Shown in pieces: positions 55,030-64,000 of a stretch of 64,000 nt of DNA. Source of the stretch: Marvania coccoides (lineage: Eukaryota > Chlorophyta > Trebouxiophyceae > Chlorellales > Chlorellaceae); assembly GCA_963854735.1 (NCBI GenBank), contig OY978097.1, forward strand, positions 1,860,001-1,924,000, read 5' to 3'. How positions within the stretch are numbered: position 1 is the first letter of the stretch; the number at the start of each line of letters is the position of its first letter. The notes below the pieces were generated by a model, which made no database searches, was not told where the DNA came from, and saw only the letters and a list, made by a program, of their open reading frames with translations. The position numbers and the translations under genes were made by a program.

Positions 55030-55935
55030 ATGGCCATCGCCATCCTACCTGTTGCTGCCTGCCGCGGGCGCTTCGCTGTCAACCCCGCCCGGTGGCCTGC
55101 ATTGCGAAGACACATCTCCACCGCTGCGGCTGTCGGCCGCAACGACGACCTCCTGCGCGGCGTTGCTGCCGACCATCGAGACGACGTTGCTCGCGTCTTA
55201 GAGCAGGCTCTGCGCGCCAGAGACAGCTGGGTCACCGCGCACACATGTTTCTACCCCCCTCCCATTGTCGCCGACGCTCTGTCAGTCATCGGGCGGCTCG
55301 CAGACGTTGCAGCGGTCCCCTGGGGGGGCTACTCTCAAGCGGAGCGGGTGCGTATTGCTTTGGGTCGGGAGGAGGATCTGGTGGCCGCTGCAGTGGACCC
55401 TGGTGCCCACCTGGACAGCGTGGCCGCAATGAAAGTCTCCGGCAACTTTCTTTTCGACCCTGCAACCCATCGAGACTTTCTAGGGGCGTGCCTGGGCACA
55501 GGAATCGACCGCAGCTGTGTGGGAGACGTTCTGGTGCAAAAAGACACCGGTGCAATGATTCTGGTGGTGCCATCGATGGTGGAGCACCTAGAAGCGTCGT
55601 TGACGCAAGTGAGGAGCGTCCCTGTGCGCGCAACCGCCCTTCAGTTGAGCCAGCTGCGGGTGCCGGCGCCCAAGGTGGTGGAAATGAAGTCGGTTGAGGC
55701 GTCGTTGCGGCTGGACGCCATCGGGTCAGCAGGATTTCGAATAAGCAGGTCAAAGATGGCTGATATGGTGAAGGGAGGGGACGTGCGGGTGAACTGGCAG
55801 AGCGGGTCCAAGCCAAGTGTGGCGGTGGCGGCGGGGGATGTGATCAGCTGCAGCGGGAAGGGGCGGGTGGAGATAAAGTCGGTGTCGGAGACGAAAAAGG
55901 GCAAATTTGTGGTTGAAATGATGCGGTACGTGTAA
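55030..55935 (+). CDS. PSII-S4/YlmH-type S4 RNA-binding protein, plastid-targeted-like
   Basis: An intronless gene encoding 301 residues. The leader (MAIAILPVAACRGRFAVNPA, then RWPALRRHISTAAAV) is Arg/Ala-rich without acidic residues, typical of an organelle transit peptide. The body has YSQAERVRIALGREED, LGACLGTGIDRSCVGDVLVQ and VRATALQLSQLRVPAPKVVE, followed by an S4 domain near the C-terminus (ASLRLDAIGSAGFRISRSKM, GGDVRVNWQSGSKPSVAVAA, GDVISCSGKGRVEI). This is the order in cyanobacterial and plant photosystem II S4-domain proteins, relatives of bacterial YlmH. It is expected to bind structured RNA, probably rRNA, in the plastid. It is the best single marker in the window for a photosynthetic host. 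Confidence 0.87.
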   Translation: MAIAILPVAACRGRFAVNPARWPALRRHISTAAAVGRNDDLLRGVAADHRDDVARVLEQALRARDSWVTAHTCFYPPPIVADALSVIGRLADVAAVPWGGYSQAERVRIALGREEDLVAAAVDPGAHLDSVAAMKVSGNFLFDPATHRDFLGACLGTGIDRSCVGDVLVQKDTGAMILVVPSMVEHLEASLTQVRSVPVRATALQLSQLRVPAPKVVEMKSVEASLRLDAIGSAGFRISRSKMADMVKGGDVRVNWQSGSKPSVAVAAGDVISCSGKGRVEIKSVSETKKGKFVVEMMRYV

Positions 55936-56300
55936 TGCCCATAAGTCTCAGAAAAATCTTGAACACACAATGGATTCGTCAAAGAATGCGTTCTTGCGAA
56001 CGTTAGCACATGCGATTTGCGCGGATGCACTGCTGCGATTATTTAAAATGTTCAAATGACGCCGAAATGCCCGCAAGGAGGATGACCAATTTCGACAGCT
56101 CGATTGGAGGCTTGTTCAAAAATTTGAATGTAAACATGTAAATTGTATTCATTTCTTATACCATGCATTGATCGAATTCACGAAGTTTCCATTATCAGCA
56201 GTAGCGCTGTTCCCAATAACTTTGATATAGATAATACTATTTTTTGAATTTATTTCCAAATAGGTTTTTCCCGCTGCATCAATTCCTTAATGGCGACGCG
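55936..56300. other. Spacer between PSII-S4 and SET genes
   Basis: A 365-bp AT-rich stretch with the 3'UTR of one plus-strand gene and the 5' flank of the next. No feature is recognised. Confidence 0.6.
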
Positions 56301-59300
56301 ATGACAAAGAAGAGAAAGTTCAAGACTGTCGATCTGCCGCCCCTGCAGCACGCCACCAGGTTGAAAATCCCCAACTTTTCCACCCATCGCTTCTCCGACG
56401 ACGACGCGCTCTCCCTGCTGGCCTCCGAGGGCTGCGAGCCAGCGGGTGGCGGCGCCTCGCCCCCCGCCTCCCTCGACGACGAAGCCGAGTCTCGTTATGA
56501 AGTGGTTCCCTGGGAGGAAGTTGCAGGCACTCTTGGCGTCCTTCACTTGAACTCTTCGGAAAGGGCCCACTACTTCGACGATCTCAGCCCCAACGCCGTG
56601 GCCGCGTTCCGCAAGGTAGAGGCGCCCACAGTGGAGGACCTGGCGACGAGCAGAGGTGGATCCTGGGGCCGGGCGTTGGGCGAGCTGCTGCAAGGCGGTG
56701 AGCCGCCGTACCGCCTGTGCAGGGCCTCTGGACGCTCGTACACCTACTTCCTGCAAGCCACAAGGGACATTGATGTGCACGAGCCTATGGGGGTGCTGGT
56801 GGGTCGGTTGATAGAGCATCGCAAGTGGAAGATGGAGTTGAAAGAAGCGAGGGCTGATGGCAGGAGCTCTGCCGCTGCCACGCGGTGTTGGGACATCTCC
56901 AGGGAGGAGCTGAGGAAGGCCAGCGGGGAGGCGGTGGATGAGGACGGAGACGACAGCAGCAGCGACGAGGAAGATGAGGGGGGAGGACAGAAGTGTGGGG
57001 GTGGGAAGCACCAGCAGCGGCAGCGGGAGAATATTTTGGGGAGCAGCGGGGAGGCAGCGCCGGGGGCAGCAGGTTTTAGTGTTTTGGGGATACAAGAGAG
57101 CGGCGATACGGTGTTTCTGGACAGCTGCAGCGACACTGTGTACCTGAGTGGACAAGAATCTGGCTCCGATGGCTGGGAGGCGGCTGTGAGCAGCAGAGCA
57201 GCAGAGAAAGAGGCTGAAGAGGACGGCACCAAGGGGTTTTACCAAGGTCCCGCGTTGGTTGTGGATCTAGGTTCCATGGGTGAGTGGCTCCTTGTTTATA
57301 ATTTTTCAACTACCTTTTGCGGTGCGATAAAAATAAAATGTGATTTTGGTGCGTATATTCTAATTAGGTAACGAGCTGCTGCATTTGCACGACCCCTTTT
57401 GGGAGGGCTCTGATGAGCATGCCAACACGCAGATCGTGAGTGGAATGGCGTAATTATTGGGAACCTTTCTTTTTCTACCACGACAATCAATAAAAAAAAT
57501 TGCTATATTGCAGTTTACGACATTTGTGAAGCATCGGGTGAGCGGCATTGCTTGGCCCACCTCTCTGTTGCTTGCCACCCGGCCTATTAAGGCAAAGGAG
57601 ACGCTGAAGATCGACTGGCCTGATGAGTGGTGGTGAGTCTTTCTTGGCTGTATGTGTCGCAATCGTCATCATGCTATTGATTGATAGAACCCCAAATAAA
57701 CCCCCTTTATTTTACCCTCACCACAGGGAGGAGTTGACGATGGAGAAAAACATGAATGCTGCTCGCACCGCATGGGGCAGCCTGCACTTCCCGCTGCTGC
57801 AGCTGCGCGACCTGGCGATGGAGTACGGCGTCGACGTCGCCAAGACCGCGCCCTACTTCGAGGAGGAGCTGGAGGAGGCGCGAGCAAAGGCCCGGAAGCG
57901 CAAAGAGGAGGAGCGGGCAGAGGAGGAAAGAGAGAGGGCCAGGAGGGAGGAGAGGAGGCGCAAGCGAGAGGAGACGAGCGCTGCTGACGCTGCTGCAGCG
58001 GCGGAGGGCTCCAGCGAAAAGGCCTCCCACCAGCGGGCGGTTTCAGAATCCACATCATCGTGCATTGGGACCTACACCGGTGCCGTTGTTGTCGACGATA
58101 CCAGTGTGCAGAGGCGCAGCAGCGCGTTCACCGGCATGCACATGAACGCCGCTGGGAGTTGGTTTCTGGACGACGGAGCAAAGCTGCGGCGCATCGTGCG
58201 GGGACCTCTCCCAGCAGGCCCCGAAAAGGAGGCAACAGGTCCCACGAAAGAAGCAGCTTTTGAGGTGCGGAGGGAGCTCTTGTTCGACCCCTTAGGTCTT
58301 CTTTCTGACCCTGCCATGAAACCCTACTAGCTCTATCAATAAAACGATTCAAATGCTTTTCCTCTTTTCAGGTGATTTCCGAGGAGAGCCTCCGGCAGAT
58401 GCCATTCTACAGCACCGAGTTCGACTTCTCAGGCGTCCCGCGCCCCCTCATGCGCCGAATGCGCCGGCTGGCCGCCACTGCTCCGCCCCTCAGCAAGGCA
58501 GAGAAGGTCTGCATTGACACTGGAGAGTGCCCCAAAGTGGAGGTCACCGAGATCGTGAGCCTGCGCCACCCCGTGCGCTTCCTGACCGCCCCGAACCGCC
58601 GCGCGTATGGCGTCAACATGAAGCCGGGGTGCCTGCTGAAGATGGGGGAGGCCATAGGGACCTACGCTGGGCGGGTCACCACCGAGGAGGCCTTTGCGGA
58701 GAGTGCTGATGCCCAGAAGCAGCTCTACGTCTACTCCATGACTCCCAAGAACCTGGCGAAGGCGTGCAGAGCGGGGCGGGAGGCGCGGGGGGCGCTGACC
58801 ACGCTGCTGGTGGACGCCGCCATGCAGGGCAACGCCATGCGCTTTCTGAACGACAAGCACGGGCGCAAGACCGGCGCCAACATCGTGGCGGACTGCGTGG
58901 TGGATCCTCGCACGGGCAGGCCATATGTGAGTGTAGACATTTTTTTTTATTTTTTTATATAATATCTGCATTTCTCAACTTCATGACAGCAACTAACGCC
59001 TCCGCCCAAACATATAGATGATGCTGCGGTGGAACGCGCGAAGAAATCCCATGAGGGGGGAGGAGCTCATCGTTGATTATGGGGGGCTAAAGTATTGGAA
59101 AGTGGCGGGAAGGGCGCTGCACATGGAGCTGAAGCGCCACGCGGAGGTGGCGTACGTGGCGCTGGAGCGGCTGAAAGAGGCGCTGCGGGGGCGGGGCGTT
59201 GCTGAGGAGCACATTGCTGCTTGCGCGGCACCTGTGGACCCGTCGACTATCTATTTCTACGAGCGGGAGCTGGGAGTGCCTGGTAAAATGGCAAAGAAGA

Positions 59301-59338
59301 AAGATGTCGAGGAGGACGCTGAAGATCGATTGGCCTGA
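56301..59338 (+). CDS. Tandem-SET-domain protein (predicted lysine methyltransferase)
   Basis: Six exons (56301-57279, 57368-57435, 57514-57632, 57727-58264, 58372-58926, 59018-59338) join in frame to 859 residues. A first SET-like region spans about 148-388: YFLQATRDIDVHEPMGVLVG, then after a long acidic/Gly insert MGNELLHLHDPFWEG and LLLATRPIKAKETLKIDWPD, then EWW. A charged linker of Glu/Arg repeats follows. The second SET spans about 600-780: CLLKMGEAIGTYAGRV, MQGNAMRFLNDKHGRK and GEELIVDYGGLKYWK. The second keeps the terminal DYGxxYW with its catalytic tyrosine; the first has DWPDEWW and lacks it, so it is probably inactive or regulatory. The start follows MTKKRKFK, a basic, nuclear-type N-terminus. 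Expected role: protein lysine methylation from SAM; substrate unknown. Confidence 0.8.
57600..57632 (+). repeat. 33-bp segment echoed at the gene's 3' end (first copy)
   Basis: This segment encodes TLKIDWPDEW at the end of the first SET region. It recurs at 59315-59347 with 31 of 33 bases identical. Confidence 0.9.
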
Positions 59339-59347
59339 CGAGTGGTG
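59315..59347 (+). repeat. 33-bp segment echoed at the gene's 3' end (second copy)
   Basis: Nearly identical to 57600-57632 but entered in a different frame, where it encodes EDAEDRLA and supplies the TGA stop of the SET gene. In the first copy's frame it would read TLKIDWPDEWC and then TGA. Confidence 0.9.
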
Positions 59348-59601
59348 CTGATTATCTTGTCGAGGAGGAGGAGAAGGAGGAGGGCAGTGGAGAGGAGGTG
59401 GGGCCAGCCGAAAACAGCTGAAATTTTGATTTGAAAGAAATTTCGAGACCGGTCGGTTTACTGGAGATAAATTAATATTTTTATTACTGATTGAAAGAAA
59501 ATTGCCAGTACTTGGTATAAGCGGTAACGCAGCTCCTAGAGCATTTTTTTTGTATAAATATAAAAGCATTTTCGAATTCGAGAGAAAAAAAATATATTGC
59601 G

Positions 59602-61100
59602 ATGGGGAAAAATGGTGCGTGGGGTTCAAATAGTAGACGTGCTAGGTTTTGAATGGCTGCATTTGTGTTGTATGGTGTTTGGCAGTATATCTGGGGGCGG
59701 GTGAAGCACATTTTTTGGCGGTCGTGGCGCTGCTCAAAAGGCCTGGCAGTTCTCAAATAGCCACATCGCCCCTGTGGAAATTCACAGCTTCACACCTACC
59801 TGCTATTTGTATTTTTTTGTATTTTATCACTCGCATTGTAACCTTTCCAAACGTCTCTTCCCCGGCTGCAGCGTTTCTGGGCGGTCCCAAGGACATCGCC
59901 AACAAGATGAAGGCCAAGGGTCTCCAGAAGCTGCGGTTCTACTGCCAGATGTGCAACAAACAGTGCCGCGACGAGAACGGCTTCAAGTGCCACCTTACCT
60001 CGGAGTCGCACAAGCGCCAGATGGACGTCTTCGGGCAGGCGCCGCAGCGCGTGATCCAGGGGTTCAGCGAGGAGTTTGAGACCACATTCATGGAACACCT
60101 GCGGCGGTGCCACCCCTTCAGCCGCGTGTCAGCCAACGTGGTCTACAACGAGTTCATTCAGGACCGGCAGCACGTGCACATGAACTCGACAAAGTGGCTC
60201 ACCCTCACCGAGTTTGTCAAATATCTGGGGCGGGAGGGCAAGTGCAAGGTGGACGACACCCCCAAGGGGTGGTACATCACGCTGATCCAGAAGGACCCCT
60301 TCGAGGAGCTGGGCGAGAAGAAGCGGGCAAAGCGGGAGCGGGCAGAGCGCGAGGAGGACGAACGCAGGGCCAAGGCGCTGGCGGAGCAGATTGAGCGGGC
60401 GCAGAAGGCGGCAGAGGGGCGTGGCGGCGGCGGAGAAGCAGAAGAGGATGCGGCAGGGCATGATTTTAGGCCAGAGGCGATGCAAGGGCCTCTAGGGTTC
60501 TCGTTGGCTGGGGCGGCGCGTGCGAGGGACGCCGAGGCAGCAGCGGCAGCGGCGAGGGCTGTTTCGGGCCCTGGCATGGCGTTTGAAGACGGCGACGAGC
60601 CTGGCGGAGCTGCTGCAGCTGGGCTGCCGCCCCCAGCAAAGAAAAGCAAGCTGGAGCAGCTGATGGAGCGCGACTTGGCGGCCAAAAAGCATCAAACACC
60701 GGGCCCTTCCTCTGGAAGGGAGCATGAAGCGGGGGGGAAGGAGTCGGCGGCGTGGCTGGCGGAGGGGATCGTGGTGAAGGTGGTGAGCGCGGCGCTGCGG
60801 GAGCACGGGTACTACAAGAAGAAGGGCGTGGTGGTGCGGGTGATAGACCAGTACATTGGGGAGATAGAAATGGCGGGGTCAGGGGACGTAGTGAGGGTCG
60901 ATCAAGCGGAGCTAGAGACGGTGGTGCCAGCGCCAGGGGGGCAGGTTCTGGTAGTAGCAGGCCCGCTGCGGGGGAGCACCGGCACGCTGGAGGCCATCGA
61001 CGAGGCGGCGTTCGCGGCGGAGGTGCGGGTGAAGGACCGTCGCAGCGGGGAGCGCCGCACAGTGAAGTTTGAGTACGAGGACTTTTCAAAGCTGGCGTGA
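59602..61100 (+). CDS. KIN17: KIN17 DNA/RNA-binding protein
   Basis: Exon 1 is only 13 nt (59602-59614, ATG GGG AAA AAT G) and exon 2 is 59872-61100; together they give 413 residues starting MGKNAFLGGPKDIANKMKAK, as in KIN17 of plants and animals. A C2H2-type finger follows (YCQMCNKQCRDENGFKCHLT, SESHKRQM), then the winged-helix KIN17 domain (EEFETTFMEHLRRCHPFSRV, VYNEFIQDRQHVHMNSTKWL, GWYITLIQKDP), a coiled-coil and Ala-rich middle, and a C-terminal SH3-like/KOW pair (YKKKGVVVRVIDQYIGEIEM, VLVVAGPLRGSTGTLEAID). Family role: nuclear protein in DNA replication and repair and a component of splicing complexes. The tiny first exon is required by the conserved N-terminus. Confidence 0.92.
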
Positions 61101-61247
61101 AGGAAGATGTGTTTTCTTTCAGTTGCTGATTTGATTACAAAGTAAAATGTTAATTTAATGGTTGGTGGAGCAGTCAAGTCAATCAGTCAAGTTGTATTTA
61201 ATTCTCGAATAATAATCTCTCGACGGGCATCATGCTTCCTCCCCTTC

Positions 61248-62712
61248 TCATTCTTCGCCATCCCCTCCCTCATCGTCCTCTTCATCCCCCTCTGCGCCGC
61301 ACACCAGCCGCCGCAGATCCTCCACACGCTGCGCCACGGCAGCCCGAATTGCCTCCCGTTGCTGCTCTGCCGACGCCTCTTCAACAGGGACCTGCCCCGG
61401 CGGCGGCGCCCCCGCGCGCTTCGATTTCACCATCACAAACCCAGACTGGGTGTCGAAGACGGCCTTGTGCTCCGACCCGCTCTTGGCGCCAGCCACCTGC
61501 GCCTCCAGGGAGACCTGCACGAAGCCTTCCACTGCTGACGTCGACGGAGCACCCTGAGGCACAGCCACTGCGTATAAAATGGCCTCCCACATGTGCCGCG
61601 CCTGCTGCCGGCTCATCCTCAGCTCCTTCTGCAGCCGCTCCAGTAGCTGGGGCGGCGCAGACAGCGGGCTGAGGGCCGCCGCAGCTGAGCTCCCCGCCGC
61701 CTCCTTGCCCTTGTCCTGCAGCACCGCCAACAGCCGCGCCTGCGCCTCCTCCCGCGGCCACTCCGCCTCCACCATGCGCTTGAGGTCCATGCGGTCGCGC
61801 AGCCGCTGCATGGCCTCGGTGGGGTCCTCCAAAGTTATGTCCATCGCCGCAGCCTCATCGGCAATCTTATAGGCAGCCTCCAGCACCAGGCTGCCCACGC
61901 CACGGCCCGCGTGGGGGGGTAGCACCAGCACTTGGCTCAGCCGCACGCGCTGCCGGTCGGGAAACACCCAGAAGCGGTACAGCGTGGCAAACCCGAGAAT
62001 TTCCACTGCCCCGTCTTTACCGGTCTCCACCGCCAGCAGAAGGTCCCAGGCGGGGTCCTCCGCGGAGATGGGGGAGGCTGCGTCCACGAAGAACAGCAGC
62101 AGCGGCTGCAGCCGCGCGTGCAGCGCGCGCACGAGCTCCGAGCCGGCGGCGATGTTGGAGTGGTACACCTGGAACTTGGTGTCCTCCACAGTCTCCTCGG
62201 AGATCAGCAGCGTGCCCATGACCGCGGTGCGCAGCGGGGGCTCCGCCGACAGCGCGGCGTCGAAGTCGTCCTTGTCTTGGAAGAACCCGGCGGAGAAGGC
62301 TTCCTTCAAGGGAGCAGCGAGGTCGGTGGCTCCAGGGGCTGGGCTGCCCTCGAAGTCGATGGCTATGAGCGCCTGAAAGGCGGGGGTGAAGTAGATGTTG
62401 ATGTTGAGGTCCTCAAATCCCCGGATCTGCTCCTCCTCAAATAGCCTGAGCAAGGAGAGGGGACAAAACATGTGAGCACAGGCGGTGAAAAAATTGAGAC
62501 ATGGTGGTGGGGGAAATCCCCGCATTGGATTGGGAAATTTGGGACGCGTACTGGTGGCTCATGAGCGGCACAAAGTTGCCGTTCTCGACGAGCGCCACGG
62601 TGCCATCGACTTTTTTGAGCAGCTGGAAATTGATGCACTCGTTGGAGTCGACAACCACGGGGCCCGCGATCTTGACGCGCTTAGGCTCGGGCTCGACCTT
62701 CTCGCTCGCCAT
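61248..62712 (-). CDS. HAT1: Histone acetyltransferase type B catalytic subunit HAT1
   Basis: Exons 62712-62552 and 62445-61248 encode 452 residues. The N-terminal HAT1 domain reads NECINFQLLKKVDG, FVPLMSHQLFEEEQIRGFED and LNINIYFTPAFQALIAIDFE. The GNAT core includes ILGFATLYRFWVFPDRQRVR, LSQVLVLPPHAGRGVGSLVL (acetyl-CoA-binding QxxGxG/A-type loop) and MDITLEDPTEAMQRLRDRMD, closely paralleling human HAT1. The region after the core (KELRMSRQQARHMWEAILYA) also aligns, followed by an alga-specific tail ending in an acidic run. Role: acetylation of newly made histone H4 at Lys5 and Lys12 before deposition. It converges on KIN17, with 147 bp between stop codons. Confidence 0.92.
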
Positions 62713-63099
62713 GGTGTCCTGAAACAGCGTGACGCTGAACTTGAACGTCTCAAAATTTGAAAATGATATTTGAAAGTTGGTTAAAAAGTATTGAAGAGAA
62801 AGAGGGTGTGCGTGGCCCCAATGCCCGTGCAGAAAATCCAGCAGCTAGATTCAAGTATAATAAACAAGGGAAACTGAAAAAAAGCGATGGTTTCGTGTTG
62901 AGACTCAAGTTCTTTCCAGCAAGATATCGAGAAGCCTGCACGGCCTTTCGCTTTTCTCAGAGGATCTGGTTTTGGTCTATTGCGCATGCTGTTGATCACG
63001 GTGCCCGCGGCACCCAGCTGCTGCTCGAACAATTTCTTTGATTATTTTCGACACTCCACTGGTCGATTTCAGTCGAACAACCGCACCACCGCCATCAAA
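62713..63099. promoter_or_regulatory. Divergent promoter region, HAT1 (minus) and PPAT (plus)
   Basis: A 387-bp AT-rich spacer between divergent start codons. The plus-strand frame is open upstream of the chosen PPAT start (back to about 62980), so the start could be further 5'. No element can be assigned. Confidence 0.5.
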
Positions 63100-64000
63100 A
63101 TGGCCTCCGCCCCTTCAACAAGCTGCATTGCAGCGGTACTGCAGCTCGAGGACATCGAGGAGGAGGCAGCGCTGATGGACCACGCCACGCGGGCGGCAGA
63201 GACCGCCATGCTGCTAGCTCTTTTAGGTGAATTGTGCCTTTCAAACGACTCCTAAAATTATTTAACAGTCAAAGGAATGCATTTTGATGGTTTCCCCCTT
63301 TCTAAATCTGCTTCTAGGCTCTGCTGCCGCCAGCCCGCCAACTCTGCAAACGCTGGACTTTTTGACCCGTTGCTTCGACTCGTCCGCCAGGCTCAAACCC
63401 ACCCTGCAAGTGCTTCCGTGTTTTCCCTTCACCTCTGGCGATTTAGCAGGTACACAAATAAACACTCTTTTTTAAATTATCTTTAAATTATCTTCAGTCC
63501 CGCTCCAACAACGTACTAAGGCTTTTTTCTTCTTCAAACATTTCACCGTTCAGATCGGTTGGAAGCCCTGGGGCCCCCAGATGCCGTGCATTCGTCACCC
63601 AAATTGCAGTCAGAAGCAGATTGCCTTGTTTCCACCTTGAATCAAAGACGACAGCAGCATTCAAATTCACCGAGTCTCCGCCACATCACTCAGCCTGCCA
63701 TAGCACAGCCGTCAGCCTTGACCTCAAACACCCAAGCCCGGGTGATTGGCGGGTGGGAGGGCCCGCTGCAGTTCAAAACTGTCGCCGTCGGCGGAACCTT
63801 TGATCGGTTGCACGCAGGGCATCGGCTGCTGCTGGCGGCCACCGCGCTGGTGGCCACGCAGCGCATTTACGTGGGAGTCACCGCCGATAAGCTGCTGGCG
63901 AACAAGCGCAACAAGCAGTTGCTGGAGCCGTACGAAGTCCGGACAGCGGCGGCTGTGGATTACATGCGAGCAGTCAACCCCAGGGTCGAAGTAACCGCAG
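63100..64000 (+). CDS. COAD: Phosphopantetheine adenylyltransferase (CoaD/COASY-like), 3' partial
   Basis: Exons 63100-63226, 63318-63449 and 63554 to beyond the right edge. The third exon reaches FKTVAVGGTFDRLHAGHRLL, the nucleotidyltransferase signature with the HxGH motif (HAGH), then YVGVTADKLLANKRNKQLLE and PYEVRTAAAVDYMRAVNPRV. Reaction: 4'-phosphopantetheine plus ATP gives dephospho-CoA, the penultimate step of CoA synthesis. The monofunctional plant enzyme is only about 175 residues; here about 155 residues precede the signature (AVLQLEDIEEEAALMDHATR, LTRCFDSSARLKPTLQVLPC), more like the N-terminal extension of animal COASY. Whether a dephospho-CoA kinase domain follows cannot be seen. 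Confidence 0.88.

Noticed and set aside
1..64000. CRISPR arrays, insertion sequences, operons or Shine-Dalgarno sites
   Set aside because: The window is eukaryotic, with many GT-AG introns. No regularly spaced repeats or bacterial signals were seen.

Overview
The window reads as nuclear DNA of a unicellular photosynthetic eukaryote, most probably a green alga. Exons are strongly GC-rich with high GC3, while introns (mostly 70-250 bp, GT-AG), UTRs and spacers are AT-rich. Genes are packed about one per 2.5 kb on both strands. Plant-lineage markers are a PSII-S4-type RNA-binding protein with a transit-like leader, an LPA1-type P-loop kinase, a SWEET sugar transporter, a plant-type PYD1 and a DDT-PHD chromatin protein. 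The lineage is an inference; no rRNA or plastid gene is present to prove it.

Layout. 1-3638: condensin II subunit NCAPG2 (5' end outside the window). 3837-6126 (minus): a YeeE/YedE sulfur-compound transporter and a small DUF3253 gene with an in-frame TGA and a 3' SECIS-like hairpin, read here as a selenoprotein. 6330-9716 (plus): COQ8-type kinase and SWEET. 9919-10603: two gene fragments pointing away from each other. 11042-14370 (plus): AlkA-type DNA glycosylase and PTC7-like PP2C phosphatase. 14724-24494 (minus): a 2,408-residue DDT/three-PHD/four-bromodomain protein and a HAD hydrolase. 24825-29998 (plus): a fusion of Dug3-like glutamine amidotransferase with Dug2-like WD40 and M20 peptidase domains. 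30980-33480: retroposon remnants (two 5'-truncated LINE copies, a SINE-like unit, TATG-type tails). 33736-42485 (plus): coiled-coil protein, LPA1-like kinase, lysophospholipid acyltransferase, a 102-residue ORF directly upstream of a FAN/NSMAF BEACH protein. 42608-46200: DnaJ-TPR protein (minus) and glutathione synthetase (plus), divergent. 46691-54406: chromatin-reader-like protein (minus), histidine phosphatase with a GC-AG intron (plus), dihydropyrimidine dehydrogenase (minus), coiled-coil protein with another GC-AG intron (plus). 55030-64000: PSII-S4 protein, double-SET protein, KIN17 (plus), HAT1 (minus), phosphopantetheine adenylyltransferase (plus, cut at the right edge).

There are no operons in the bacterial sense. 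Several pairs share short divergent spacers (HAD/Dug fusion, DnaJ-TPR/GSH synthetase, PYD1/coiled coil, HAT1/PPAT). Themes that recur are chromatin biology (NCAPG2, DDT-bromodomain protein, SET, HAT1, KIN17, TDBD/Tudor-like protein) and sulfur, selenium and glutathione chemistry (YeeE, DUF3253 selenoprotein, GSH synthetase, Dug fusion). The second theme may be coincidental. The strongest new observations are the DUF3253 selenoprotein with its SECIS, the Dug3-Dug2 fusion, the four-bromodomain DDT protein and the tandem-SET protein. All exon joins were derived by hand from splice consensus, reading-frame continuity and family similarity.
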